Source: Candidatus Epulonipiscium viviparus
GTDB taxonomy: Bacteria > Bacillota > Clostridia > Lachnospirales > Cellulosilyticaceae
Assembly (NCBI RefSeq): GCF_030708075.1
Contig: NZ_CP117982.1
Location: forward strand, 2,137,513-2,201,512
Length of the DNA stretch: 64,000 nt
Reading direction: 5' to 3'
This document shows, one piece after another, positions 7,721 to 16,103 of this stretch (its first letter is position 1; every line of letters begins with the position of its first letter). The position numbers and the translations under genes were made by a program. Below the pieces are notes generated by a model. The model was given only the letters and a program-made list of their open reading frames with translations. It was not told where the DNA came from and did no database searches.

Positions 7721-8795
7721 TCTTATATATATCAAAAATCATATCCCAAGTTGCGTTTTCTGGATGATTAGTCAATTTCGTTTTATTAGAAAATGTGATA
7801 TCGGTATATTTTTTGAGATCTTGTTCTAGGCAGTGAATTTTATACTCTGCAAGTAATAGCTCGATTATATCACCCAACTCATCTATATTCGCTTGATTTA
7901 GCCACTGTAAAATATCGTTTACTCGTTCCTGATTTTCAAATGATTGCAAATACGCGCGGTACAAAATAGCGTTAGATGCGCCATGGGGCATGTTTTCGTA
8001 GTATGTCAGGCTGTATCCGCAAGTGTGAGGTAACGATGTGCCCGTCTGAGCAATTGCTATACCGCCATAGGTAGAGGCCAGCAATAGTTTTTGGCGAATT
8101 TCTAAGGATAAATTGCCAGATAGCAGTGGTTTGAAGCATGTTGCTAGTAATTCTAAGCCCATTCTGACGTACACTTCGCTCATTGCATTAGATTTTGTAT
8201 TTAAATAACTTTCAACTAAATGACTTAATGCATCTAGAGCAGTGTATCTTGTAATTCCTAAAGGCATGTTTAGCATATACGTAGCATCCAAAAACGCTAC
8301 TTCTGGAAATACCTTATGTCCATAATTAATTTTTGTCTTACGCTTGTGATCGGTGAAAATAGCGTATTGCGTAACTTCACTACCCGTTCCTGCTGTAGTT
8401 GGAACAGCAATAACTGGAACGGCGTCCAACTTTTCACCGCCTATCAAATTATCTGCTCCTATGTCTGGATGTTTCAACATGATTGCAATACCCTTTGCGG
8501 CATCGAGAGGCGATCCACCACCAATTCCTATCACAAAATCCGCAGTGGCAGCCATGTTTTTTGCCCGCTCCAGCGTTTCTAATGAAGGATTTTCTTCTAC
8601 TTGGTCAAATAATATATGCGTAATTTTTTCTTTGGTCAGTGCCGCAACGACATCTGCATAGGCACCATTTTTTTTGGCAGAAGATTTTCCTGTTACTATC
8701 AATGCGGTCTTACCTCTTCTTAATAGTTCGCTGTGTGTAACAATGCAGTTTGCACCTGCGACAATTTTGGTAGGCATTTCAAATATAAATTCCAT
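7707..8795 (-). CDS. Iron-containing alcohol dehydrogenase
   Basis: This 362-residue group III (Fe-ADH, PF00465) oxidoreductase interconverts alcohols and aldehydes or ketones with NAD(P). The N-terminal nucleotide domain carries GIGGGSPLDAAKG (residues about 91-103) and PTTAGTGSEVT. Metal-site residues are visible in ALDALSHLVESY, SLPHTCGYSLTYY and MPHGASNAI. AAAGGAG precedes the ATG by 7 bases. Its last codons lie inside the 85-bp duplicated block, so its 3' end was involved in the rearrangement. The lone gene gives no pathway clue; butanol, 1,3-propanediol or lactaldehyde activity are all possible. Confidence 0.9.
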   Translation of the reverse strand: MEFIFEMPTKIVAGANCIVTHSELLRRGKTALIVTGKSSAKKNGAYADVVAALTKEKITHILFDQVEENPSLETLERAKNMAATADFVIGIGGGSPLDAAKGIAIMLKHPDIGADNLIGGEKLDAVPVIAVPTTAGTGSEVTQYAIFTDHKRKTKINYGHKVFPEVAFLDATYMLNMPLGITRYTALDALSHLVESYLNTKSNAMSEVYVRMGLELLATCFKPLLSGNLSLEIRQKLLLASTYGGIAIAQTGTSLPHTCGYSLTYYENMPHGASNAILYRAYLQSFENQERVNDILQWLNQANIDELGDIIELLLAEYKIHCLEQDLKKYTDITFSNKTKLTNHPENATWDMIFDIYKKSVL

Positions 8796-8925
8796 GTCAT
8801 TCTCCTTTGATGTTTTTTTTCATTATACAGCATGTTCAAACACCATTCTAGCCATAAAATGAATTTTTTGTGAAAACGGGCTTGACAAGTTGTCCAACAT
8901 CGGATAAGCTATAAACATCGGTCAT

Positions 8926-8998
8926 GCATCTGTAGCTCAGGGGATAGAGCGTCGGTTTCCTAAACCGTGCGTCGGATGTTCGAATCATCTCAGGTGCA
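8926..8998 (+). tRNA. tRNA-Arg (anticodon CCT)
   Basis: The 73-base cloverleaf has a 7-bp acceptor stem GCATCTG/CAGGTGC with a G-T pair, a D arm GCTC/GAGC, an anticodon loop TTCCTAA with anticodon CCT, a T arm with TTCGAAT, and discriminator A. CCA is not encoded. The top pair of the anticodon stem is a T-T mismatch. TTGACA is present upstream at 8882. It decodes AGG. Confidence 0.93.
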
Positions 8999-9028
8999 TT
9001 TTGAAGGGGTTGTTTAGGCAGCTCCCTT

Positions 9029-11896
9029 TTATCGTATTTTCAAAATTTTTTTTATATCAGTAAGGTAGCCTAATGCATTAAATCTAGGACTTTCAGTAAA
9101 TTCTAAAATGCTTCTAGCGCCCACTCCATCATCTCCTATCAGCCTATTATACGGATTAATTTTAATGGTAATGTTCTGTGCACTAGATTCGTATCTAGCA
9201 TAATGTAGCATAATAAGTGTTTGAACGATACCTTGTTTTAAGCGGTTATTTTTAACTAATCCTTCAAAAATTCCAGCATTGAGTTGTTTATTACTATACA
9301 TATTGCATAAAGCAGAATAAATAATTACGCTTCTATATCTCTTTGTACCCTTATCAGATTTGTTGCCTACTAATTTTCCGGAATATAAATTTAATATACC
9401 TGCAACACCTTTATTGTCATTAGTTAGATGTTTGTCAATTTCTTGGGTATCACTTATATATAACGCTTCTGTTGTGCGATTAGTATAATAATCTGTGGCC
9501 ATAAATTGTTCAAAATACATAGGATATATCGTTAAATCTTTTTTGTTGCCTATAATATTTTCTATGACTGATTCATTCATGAAAAACATATTTTCGATTT
9601 TGGATGTTATATTAATTGTGCTAGTATAAGGTGCTCTAGAAACATAAATAATATCTTTGTAATCCATATAATACAATTCAGTAATAATATCTGTAAGAAC
9701 ATCTGGTTTTTGAAATAAATCATATTCTCTATAATAGTCTTCAAAAGTTTTAAACGCATCATAAGTTACAGTACCATCTGCAGCTTTGGTAAATAAAATA
9801 ACTTCGCCCAAAATTAGACTGAAGCTTGTGGATTTTGAGTCTTCATCATTTTTGAATGAATAGTCTGTTTTTCGGCTTGTTATAATCAAAATTGCTATTT
9901 TGTCTAAAACAGGCAATCCTTGCATTATAAACTTTTTGGGAAGCCCCACATACATCGATGAAACTGCATTATTATACATAAAGTTATTTTTGGAAACGTC
10001 GTACTTAAAACCTTGAGACATCGCACGATACTTGTTATTTAGCATATGCTCAAAGACCTTTACAACATTGCGTATGCATTTTCCAGATTCTTCATCTTGT
10101 TTATCATAATGAATCCGCATTAAAGGAATATATAAATTTCGAGGTTGTTTTATGATAGATAAATATTTCAATAACCATAAATAAACTAAAGTGATATAAG
10201 TTATGTTGTAAATTCTATTTTTAACAAATGCCGAATTAATTGTGTATGGAATTTTTATATTATAAATATTTTGGAGACTAGATTCTAGGCGTGATAAATC
10301 TTTTCGCTGAGAATAGTCCGAAAAATTCGGATAAAATATTATAGGCAAGACGTTCATGTTTTCATTTATATACTGCAATCTTGTTGTTTCCTCTTGATCT
10401 GTTTCATATAAGCTTTGGCTTTGAATGATTATGGTAAGCGGCATATTGAGCAGTGTGGCTTCGTTTAAATCACTAGGAGGTAATATAGACACATTTTGTA
10501 AATATTCGGTACGAAAGGATACTGGTCGCAAAAAATTTGTTCCTTCGATATCTCCTAAAATTCCTTTGTACAAAATAAGATTTCGATGATATACTTTGTG
10601 AGGAAGAGGTAAACTCGCTGCCCTGTATTTTAACAAGTTAGTCAATATTTCTTCGATAGCTTTTATATACTTTTGGCCTTTAGTATTATCATGAAAATAG
10701 CTATTTAAGCGATCTATCATATCATTAATTTGTCCATTTTCTAGTTGCTGTTTAAGGATTAGCCATTTTTGTACAGGATCATAAGTTGGATTTTCCAAGT
10801 TAACCATCAAGAACGAAAATAAAAACAACTTTTTTAATGCTTTATCTACGTGGCCTGATTGGAGATTATCTTTCATAATATTTAAATGATATTCTAATGA
10901 TGAAAATCCACGTCCATCAGTTTGTACTACGCCATTCATCTTCATTTTCAGCGCCATTTTAAATACTTTTCTTCGTTTTGACCTATCTTCAGATAAGATT
11001 CCTTCGACTTTACCAATAAATGGCACCGAATCAAAAGCGTTGCCCTGACAAAGTAAGTCGCACAAATCGTATTCTTGCATATTAATATAAACTTTTTTCT
11101 TATCATCTGTTTCAAAAGATAAGTTGTGCAAATATTCCTCAAGTAGTTTAAACCTCGACATATATGCTTGGGTCCAAATATACTTGGAGTCGGTCTTAGA
11201 TCCTTTATAGTTTAGTAATAAGTAGTCTAAATATAAAAAGGATATTGTTCGATTAATGCGTGCCAAAGATTTGTCATTTAATATTTCAATAATATCTGAG
11301 ACTCCACCCTTATTTTGATTAACTTTGTTGATTTGATCGATTAGTAAGTCGGCATCATCGATTTCCCTATTTAATAAGGTGGTTAAATTTTCTTTAAAAT
11401 GTTTTTCTACTTCGTCGATATTAATTTGAATTTCTACACTATCGACTCTCAATCGTTCGCTTAAGGCGGAATTTTGATCAAATGAAATAACTTTTTTGTT
11501 AAGTGTTCGATCCGCAAAAGAGTATTTTAAGCCAAAATTAAATTGTTGATTACTAAAATCTTTTAAGGCCTTTAAAGGAGTAAACTGAGTGGTTGTTGGC
11601 ACTTCAATTTGTTTGTATAATTTTTGGACTGCAGTAGCAAATGCGTTGTAATCTTTATGATTTAGTGTAAGGTATCCCGGTTGGAGACTATCATCTATAC
11701 TTAGATTGCGCAATACATTTTTGTCGCCCAATTTTCGGGCAACGATTTCACTTATATTAGAAATATGTGTTAATTTTATGTTTTTATCGATTTTATCAGT
11801 TTTTAATTGGTCTAAATGATTTGTAATTTCTGTAAAAATTGGCGTATAATCTACTGTTGCTAGATTGTTTGGAGAGTTAATTAATCTGTTAACCAT
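9029..11896 (-). CDS. Large protein of unknown function (955 residues)
   Basis: I do not recognise this family. The protein is soluble (no signal peptide or membrane segments), rich in Asn, Lys, Ile and Tyr, and its gene is more AT-rich than neighbouring housekeeping genes, suggesting acquisition. Alternating strand/helix blocks are visible at 485-525 (LTIIIQSQ, LPIIFYPNF) and 660-905 (KIAILIITSRK, GEVILFTKAADGTV, KDIIYVSRAP, IVQTLIMLHYARY). Their order recalls the MID-PIWI half of Argonaute-like proteins, but the catalytic Asp/Glu/Asp/His residues are not evident, so this is only a weak structural guess. It stands alone 27 bases beyond tRNA-Arg, in the opposite orientation, a common landing place for islands. 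A 14-bp inverted repeat precedes the gene. Confidence 0.6.
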   Translation of the reverse strand: MVNRLINSPNNLATVDYTPIFTEITNHLDQLKTDKIDKNIKLTHISNISEIVARKLGDKNVLRNLSIDDSLQPGYLTLNHKDYNAFATAVQKLYKQIEVPTTTQFTPLKALKDFSNQQFNFGLKYSFADRTLNKKVISFDQNSALSERLRVDSVEIQINIDEVEKHFKENLTTLLNREIDDADLLIDQINKVNQNKGGVSDIIEILNDKSLARINRTISFLYLDYLLLNYKGSKTDSKYIWTQAYMSRFKLLEEYLHNLSFETDDKKKVYINMQEYDLCDLLCQGNAFDSVPFIGKVEGILSEDRSKRRKVFKMALKMKMNGVVQTDGRGFSSLEYHLNIMKDNLQSGHVDKALKKLFLFSFLMVNLENPTYDPVQKWLILKQQLENGQINDMIDRLNSYFHDNTKGQKYIKAIEEILTNLLKYRAASLPLPHKVYHRNLILYKGILGDIEGTNFLRPVSFRTEYLQNVSILPPSDLNEATLLNMPLTIIIQSQSLYETDQEETTRLQYINENMNVLPIIFYPNFSDYSQRKDLSRLESSLQNIYNIKIPYTINSAFVKNRIYNITYITLVYLWLLKYLSIIKQPRNLYIPLMRIHYDKQDEESGKCIRNVVKVFEHMLNNKYRAMSQGFKYDVSKNNFMYNNAVSSMYVGLPKKFIMQGLPVLDKIAILIITSRKTDYSFKNDEDSKSTSFSLILGEVILFTKAADGTVTYDAFKTFEDYYREYDLFQKPDVLTDIITELYYMDYKDIIYVSRAPYTSTINITSKIENMFFMNESVIENIIGNKKDLTIYPMYFEQFMATDYYTNRTTEALYISDTQEIDKHLTNDNKGVAGILNLYSGKLVGNKSDKGTKRYRSVIIYSALCNMYSNKQLNAGIFEGLVKNNRLKQGIVQTLIMLHYARYESSAQNITIKINPYNRLIGDDGVGARSILEFTESPRFNALGYLTDIKKILKIR

Positions 11897-11943
11897 AATT
11901 TTACCTCATGATTTTGCTAGGGCATTTTTGGCCCAGTTATAAT

Positions 11944-12012
11944 AAGATAATTACGAAATAACTGTTGTATCTAAAATAAATATATTGTTAATAATTAATT
12001 CGTAATTATCTT
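11944..12012. promoter_or_regulatory. Perfect 14-bp inverted repeat upstream of the 955-residue gene
   Basis: AAGATAATTACGAA (11944-11957) is repeated in inverted orientation as TTCGTAATTATCTT (11999-12012), separated by 41 bases. It lies 48-116 bases before the ATG at 11896. It could be a paired operator or the ends of a small palindromic element. The 41-base separation is too long for a simple terminator and no T-run follows. Confidence 0.5.
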
Positions 12013-12085
12013 TCAACTAGATTATTAACTATTTGCAACGATAATATACATAACGATTGAATGTATTTTACCAAACTTCTTTATT

Positions 12086-12334
12086 TTAAGGCATTTCAAT
12101 GGGATACACGGGATATTCCGTTGATTCGAGTGGTTCATCTGCGATAATTTCGGTTTGCGTAGATGCTTCATCGGCAACAGCTTGAAATCTCTCTTTGGCT
12201 TCTTCTAACATCGCATTGCTATCTGCTTCAAATTTTGTGAGGGCTTCCTGGATTTGTTTTTCTGCTGTTTCAATAGGAGAAACGCATCCAGTTAACAACA
12301 TGGCAGCGAAAAAACTTGCTAATGATTTTTTCAT
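12086..12334 (-). CDS. Small lipoprotein, Glu-rich helical
   Basis: This 82-residue protein has a lipoprotein signal (MKKSLASFF…LLTGC, lipobox Cys17). An amphipathic, Glu/Ala-rich helix follows (ETAEKQIQEALTKF, NAMLEEAKERFQAV) and then a Pro-rich end. GAGGAAAC precedes the ATG. It lies 49 bases after the binding-protein gene on the same strand and may be cotranscribed. It should be anchored outside the membrane. No family recognised; the function is unknown. Confidence 0.7.
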   Translation of the reverse strand: MKKSLASFFAAMLLTGCVSPIETAEKQIQEALTKFEADSNAMLEEAKERFQAVADEASTQTEIIADEPLESTEYPVYPIEMP

Positions 12335-12383
12335 AACGGTTTCCTCTTTTTATAAGATTGTAAAATATAGCAACTGAGGGTGC

Positions 12384-13760
12384 TTACTTGTTCCCAGCTG
12401 CATTCAATTTGTCAATTTCAACTTGCCAGATAGGAGTCATCGATTCTACAGATTCGGCTGGAGTTTTGCTTCTCCAATACACATCGCTTGCGACACCATC
12501 GGTTTTTACGCTGCCTGCAATGAAATTTTGATAATCGATTTTTGCGTTTGCAGGGTTGAACATGATCGCAAGGGTTTCCTCGACTGCGCGCTCATCTCTA
12601 TATGATGGATAGAACGGGGTCATCCAATCATCTGGTCCGTCGTATCCTGGAGGAGGCGTGTTCCATAATTCGAGAGCAAACATAATGTCTTCAACTTCTT
12701 CTGGGCTGAATGTGTTTGGGATAACCCATGTGGCGTCGCTCATACCTACAACATAATCTGTTGCACGAGGGCCTTTAGGAAAGCACACAAAACCAAAATC
12801 GTCTTCCATTTCGCGATTGAAATTAGCAGCTTGCCATTCGTCGCCTATGTGCATAGCAACTTTAGCATTGAGAAACAATTGATCGATGCCTGCCCAATTT
12901 TCAGGATACAAATCGAAGTCTTGCGCTATATAATCTGCTGCCCAAGTGAAGGCTTCCATAGTTTCTGGCGATGAAAGATTGATAAAATATTTGCCATCTT
13001 CATCTCTACCAACGTAGCTGCCGTTATTGGACAGAGTTGCTATATGGAATAATCTGGATAAATTTAAAGATTGTGCATAGACATCGTTTACACCATCATT
13101 GTCTGTATCGCGAGTGAGCTTCTCTGAAATTTCCCATAATTTATCCCAGGTCCATTCACCGCTTGCTTGTAGATCATATAATAAATCGGGGTCAAGACCA
13201 GCTTCTTCGAACAATCTTTTGTTGAAGTATAGTCCCATTTTAGGTTCAAATTCTACTGCAATACCATATACGGCATCGCCAACAGTGGACATTTCGATTA
13301 CTTGCTCATGCCATATTGGGTCGTCTAAATTAATGCTTTCAACTTTTGTTAAATCATATGCAAGACCACTATTTATTGCCGATGCTTGATAATTGGATTG
13401 AAATCTAAAAATCTCCGCAGCAGGTTCGCCAGCTAGGGTAGAGGTTGAAAAGAGCTCCAAAGTTTCGTTCCATTTGGTGAGTGCAAGTTCTTCGAATTTA
13501 AAGTTATGCTTTTCCATCATTTCATTGCGGTATTCCCAGAGCGCTTCATCGTATGCGTTGACCTTAACTTCTGGCTCCTTAACTTCTGCCCAACTTGCAA
13601 TTGTAACGACTAGACCTCCAAGATCGCGAACGGGCACACTCGCTTCTGATGTGGGTGCAGTAATTTCTGTAGGTGCAACAGTTTCTGTGGAGTCGTTTCC
13701 ACTGCATCCAACTAATGCTGTTGTGACAATTGCTATGTATAACGCGAATTTATGATTCAT
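12384..13760 (-). CDS. Extracellular solute-binding lipoprotein, family 1 (sugar type)
   Basis: This 458-residue lipoprotein has a signal ending in ALVGC (Cys19) and a Ser/Thr/Pro linker. The fold is that of ABC carbohydrate-binding proteins (TLAGEPAAEIFRFQSNY, WTWDKLWEISEKLT, an Asp-rich DTDNDGVNDVY segment that may bind calcium, and KVAMHIGDEW). It would capture a sugar or oligosaccharide for an importer. No permease or ATPase gene is adjacent, so it is an orphan receptor that must share a transporter encoded elsewhere or act as a sensor. A good promoter and AGGAGG ribosome binding site precede it. Confidence 0.88.
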   Translation of the reverse strand: MNHKFALYIAIVTTALVGCSGNDSTETVAPTEITAPTSEASVPVRDLGGLVVTIASWAEVKEPEVKVNAYDEALWEYRNEMMEKHNFKFEELALTKWNETLELFSTSTLAGEPAAEIFRFQSNYQASAINSGLAYDLTKVESINLDDPIWHEQVIEMSTVGDAVYGIAVEFEPKMGLYFNKRLFEEAGLDPDLLYDLQASGEWTWDKLWEISEKLTRDTDNDGVNDVYAQSLNLSRLFHIATLSNNGSYVGRDEDGKYFINLSSPETMEAFTWAADYIAQDFDLYPENWAGIDQLFLNAKVAMHIGDEWQAANFNREMEDDFGFVCFPKGPRATDYVVGMSDATWVIPNTFSPEEVEDIMFALELWNTPPPGYDGPDDWMTPFYPSYRDERAVEETLAIMFNPANAKIDYQNFIAGSVKTDGVASDVYWRSKTPAESVESMTPIWQVEIDKLNAAGNK

Positions 13761-13789
13761 AAGTTACCTCCTAGATATTTGTATCTAAT

Positions 13790-13817
13790 ATTATACATAA
13801 ATTGTAATGTTTGTCAA
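13790..13817 (-). promoter_or_regulatory. Promoter of the solute-binding protein gene
   Basis: On the minus strand TTGACA (13817-13812) and TATAAT (13795-13790) are separated by 16 bases. Both are perfect sigma-A consensus hexamers, 30 bases upstream of the gene. Confidence 0.8.
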
Positions 13818-13927
13818 TGAAGAATAGCAAAATACCTATGCATAGGATTATTTGAGATATTCATTTGTGATTTTTATATAATTAGAGAATTTAATATCAT
13901 TTTTGAAGGTTTCAGTTTTTTGGCATA

Positions 13928-13954
13928 AAAAAAAGTAGACCGAAATCTACTTTA
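13928..13954 (-). terminator. Terminator of the lgt-dus operon
   Basis: On the minus strand AAAGTAGA and TCTACTTT form an 8-bp stem with loop TTTCGG, followed by a T-run. The stem overlaps the dus stop codon. Confidence 0.85.
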
Positions 13955-14899
13955 TAAAAGTTTATTTAATTCATATTTAATATCATCTAATGAAGTTGCC
14001 TTGTTTAATTCACTTCTAAGTTTGGCGGCTTGTGGGAATCCTTTTATATAACACGATAAATGTGCTCTCATTTCACGAATGCCAATATACTCGCCTTTGA
14101 AAGCAATTAAACTTTGGGTGTGCTTCAAAATGATTTCTATTTTTTCTGGTAAGGTGGGATCTGGAAGAAGCTCTCCGGTATTGAGATAGTGTAGCGTGCG
14201 CTGAAAGATCCAAGGGTTTCCGAGGGCCGCTCTGCCAATCATGATAGCATCGCAATTGGTGTAGTCTAGCATGGCTTTTGCATCCTCGGGAGATTTGATA
14301 TCACCATTGCCTATGAGCGGAATGGCTATTTTGGATTTGACCTTTTTTATAATGTCCCAGTCGGCAACTCCAGAATAAAACTGATCTCTGGTGCGACCAT
14401 GCAACGTGATGGCAGACGCACCTGCAGCTTCGATTGCTTGTGCAACTTCTATTGCGTTAACTTCTGTGTAACCCTTTCGAATTTTAACGGTCACTGGCTT
14501 TGGTGACGCTTTGGCAACAGCACTGACTATTGTATAAACCAACTTAGGGTTAGCAAGGAGAGCAGAGCCTTCGCCGTTTTTTGTAATTTTGGGTGCAGGG
14601 CAGCCCATGTTGAGATCTATAAAATCTACAGAACTCTCAGATACTTGCTGTGCCATAGCAGATAAGATACTGGGATCGCTGCCAAACAACTGTGCCGCTA
14701 CCGGATGCTCAGTATCAGCAACTTGTAATAATACGCAAGTTTTATCATTTTCGTAGAGTAGAGCTTTTGCACTCACCATTTCTGTATATACAAGTCCGGC
14801 TCCAAACTCTTTGCAAATATTTCGATAAGGTAAGTCAGTAAATCCAGCCATTGGCGCCAGAGCGATGTTATTGGGTATTTCGATTGTTCCGATTTTCAT
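13952..14899 (-). CDS. dusB: tRNA-dihydrouridine synthase (DusB-like)
   Basis: This FMN enzyme reduces specific uridines of tRNA to dihydrouridine. The TIM barrel begins MKIGTIEIPNNIALAPMAG and carries the FMN/tRNA motifs MNMGCPAPK (catalytic Cys), KIRKGY, TLHGRTRDQFYSG and GNGDIKSPED. The start at 14899 (315 residues) matches the family N-terminus. A longer frame from 14941 runs far into lgt and is unlikely. The ATG sits one base after the lgt stop (TGATATG), so the two are translationally coupled. The lgt-dus pairing is not functionally obvious; both are housekeeping. Confidence 0.92.
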   Translation of the reverse strand: MKIGTIEIPNNIALAPMAGFTDLPYRNICKEFGAGLVYTEMVSAKALLYENDKTCVLLQVADTEHPVAAQLFGSDPSILSAMAQQVSESSVDFIDLNMGCPAPKITKNGEGSALLANPKLVYTIVSAVAKASPKPVTVKIRKGYTEVNAIEVAQAIEAAGASAITLHGRTRDQFYSGVADWDIIKKVKSKIAIPLIGNGDIKSPEDAKAMLDYTNCDAIMIGRAALGNPWIFQRTLHYLNTGELLPDPTLPEKIEIILKHTQSLIAFKGEYIGIREMRAHLSCYIKGFPQAAKLRSELNKATSLDDIKYELNKLL

Positions 14900-14900
14900 A

Positions 14901-15764
14901 TCACAGACTAAAGATCCTTTTGCTAGCTTTTTTTCGAACAACTAAGCAGCCTAGAATGCCGACTATAATAGAAAATAGTGCAACAAGTTGAGAGATCGGT
15001 ATTCCGATGCCAGGTATTACGAGTTGGTCTGTGCGAAGGCCTTCGATCCAAAAGCGACCGATTCCATATCCTATTATATACCAAAAGAAAATTTCGCCGT
15101 GTGCTTTTTTTCGTTTATAGTAGATTAGCAATATAATTAATAAAACGATGTTCCAGGTAGATTCATAAAAGAATGTTGGATGGACCTGGATGTATGTTAG
15201 GCCCTGATCGATTACTAAATTATCTAAAATAGTAGGTGTAAGAGAATGCGCGGCGTCGCTTTTTAGAATGCGCATTGCAAAATATCCATCGGTATAATCA
15301 CCAAAAGCTTCTTTATTAACAAAGTTGCCGTAGCGACCGATGGCCTGACCTAACAAAAGGCCTGGAGCCCATATATCTCCGAATTGTAGCAAATTGATGC
15401 GCTTAATTCTGGTGTAGACAATGGCAACGATGATAGATGCAATGATGGCGCCGTATATGGCGATGCCACCCTGGCGTAAATTAAAAATTTGACCGATGTT
15501 GTTACTATAGTAGTCCCATTTGAATGCTACATAATAGATTCTGGCACCAATGATAGCAAAAATAATATCAATCATAATGAAATCATAAACGGAATCAGGA
15601 GAAATTTTTTCAACTTTGGCTAATTGCGCACATAGCAGCGTTCCTAGAATAATCCCTGTTGTTATTATGATTCCATACCAATAGATTGGCAGTCCAAAAA
15701 TGGAAAAAGCTACCGAATCAATATTGAACGAAAGTCCTATGTTTGGAAAATATATATTTGGCAT
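14901..15764 (-). CDS. lgt: Prolipoprotein diacylglyceryl transferase
   Basis: This 287-residue membrane enzyme moves diacylglycerol from phosphatidylglycerol to the lipobox Cys of prolipoproteins. The signature GRYGNFVNKEAFG (residues about 141-153) and the Tyr/Arg/Glu motifs GRFWIEGLRTDQL near 233-245 are present, with about seven hydrophobic helices. It serves the many lipobox proteins here (four OppA copies, the sugar-binding protein, the 82-residue lipoprotein). GGAGC precedes the ATG. It is first in a two-gene operon with dus. Confidence 0.95.
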   Translation of the reverse strand: MPNIYFPNIGLSFNIDSVAFSIFGLPIYWYGIIITTGIILGTLLCAQLAKVEKISPDSVYDFIMIDIIFAIIGARIYYVAFKWDYYSNNIGQIFNLRQGGIAIYGAIIASIIVAIVYTRIKRINLLQFGDIWAPGLLLGQAIGRYGNFVNKEAFGDYTDGYFAMRILKSDAAHSLTPTILDNLVIDQGLTYIQVHPTFFYESTWNIVLLIILLIYYKRKKAHGEIFFWYIIGYGIGRFWIEGLRTDQLVIPGIGIPISQLVALFSIIVGILGCLVVRKKASKRIFSL

Positions 15765-15847
15765 ATTTTGCTCCTTAAAAATGGTATGAAATTTTTAGTT
15801 TTTGTACAAACTGTTATAGAGTAAAAATATTTTATTTGAGGTGATTT

Positions 15848-16015
15848 ATGGCAAATCAAACTTGTAGACACTATAGAGTAGCACAAAAACAGCATGAAGT
15901 ATATGAACCAGAACAAGAAATTAAAAAAGCTATTTGTAATCCCTATTCGGTCTTATTGATCATACCATGTATTTTATCATTAATGCTAGGCTTTTGTCTA
16001 GGGAAAATAAAGTAA
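15848..16015 (+). CDS. Small membrane protein, 55 residues
   Basis: GAGGTGA lies 5 bases before an ATG that opens a 55-codon frame. The N-terminal half is hydrophilic with Cys6 and Cys37 (MANQTCRHYRVAQKQ). The C-terminal half is one hydrophobic helix ending in a basic tail (SVLLIIPCILSLMLGFCLGK). It is a candidate tail-anchored protein of unknown function, followed directly by a terminator, so it is likely a monocistronic gene. No family recognised. Confidence 0.6.
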   Translation: MANQTCRHYRVAQKQHEVYEPEQEIKKAICNPYSVLLIIPCILSLMLGFCLGKIK

Positions 16016-16020
16016 ACTTT

Positions 16021-16043
16021 GGCGAGGATGCTCGCCTTTTTTG
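16021..16043 (+). terminator. Terminator of the 55-residue membrane protein gene
   Basis: GGCGAG (16021-16026) and CTCGCC (16031-16036) form a 6-bp GC stem with loop GATG, then TTTTTT. Confidence 0.85.
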
Positions 16044-16072
16044 TTGCAAGTTGAAAAAAAGTCTTGTATAAT
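16044..16072 (+). promoter_or_regulatory. Promoter of ychF
   Basis: TTGCAA (16044-16049), a 17-base spacer and TATAAT (16067-16072) precede the ychF start by 31 bases. Confidence 0.8.
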
Positions 16073-16103
16073 AGGAAAATATTTGAGAAAGGAATGAAGA
16101 AAT

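Noticed and set aside
4013-11896. A complete Zorya system with the 955-residue protein as effector
   Set aside because: The large gene is 2.6 kb away in another transcription unit with no helicase or HNH motif that I can see. Only the two motor genes can be supported.
8926-12012. Integrative element inserted at tRNA-Arg with flanking att sites
   Set aside because: No integrase gene and no second copy of the tRNA 3' end is present in the window, so insertion can only be suspected.
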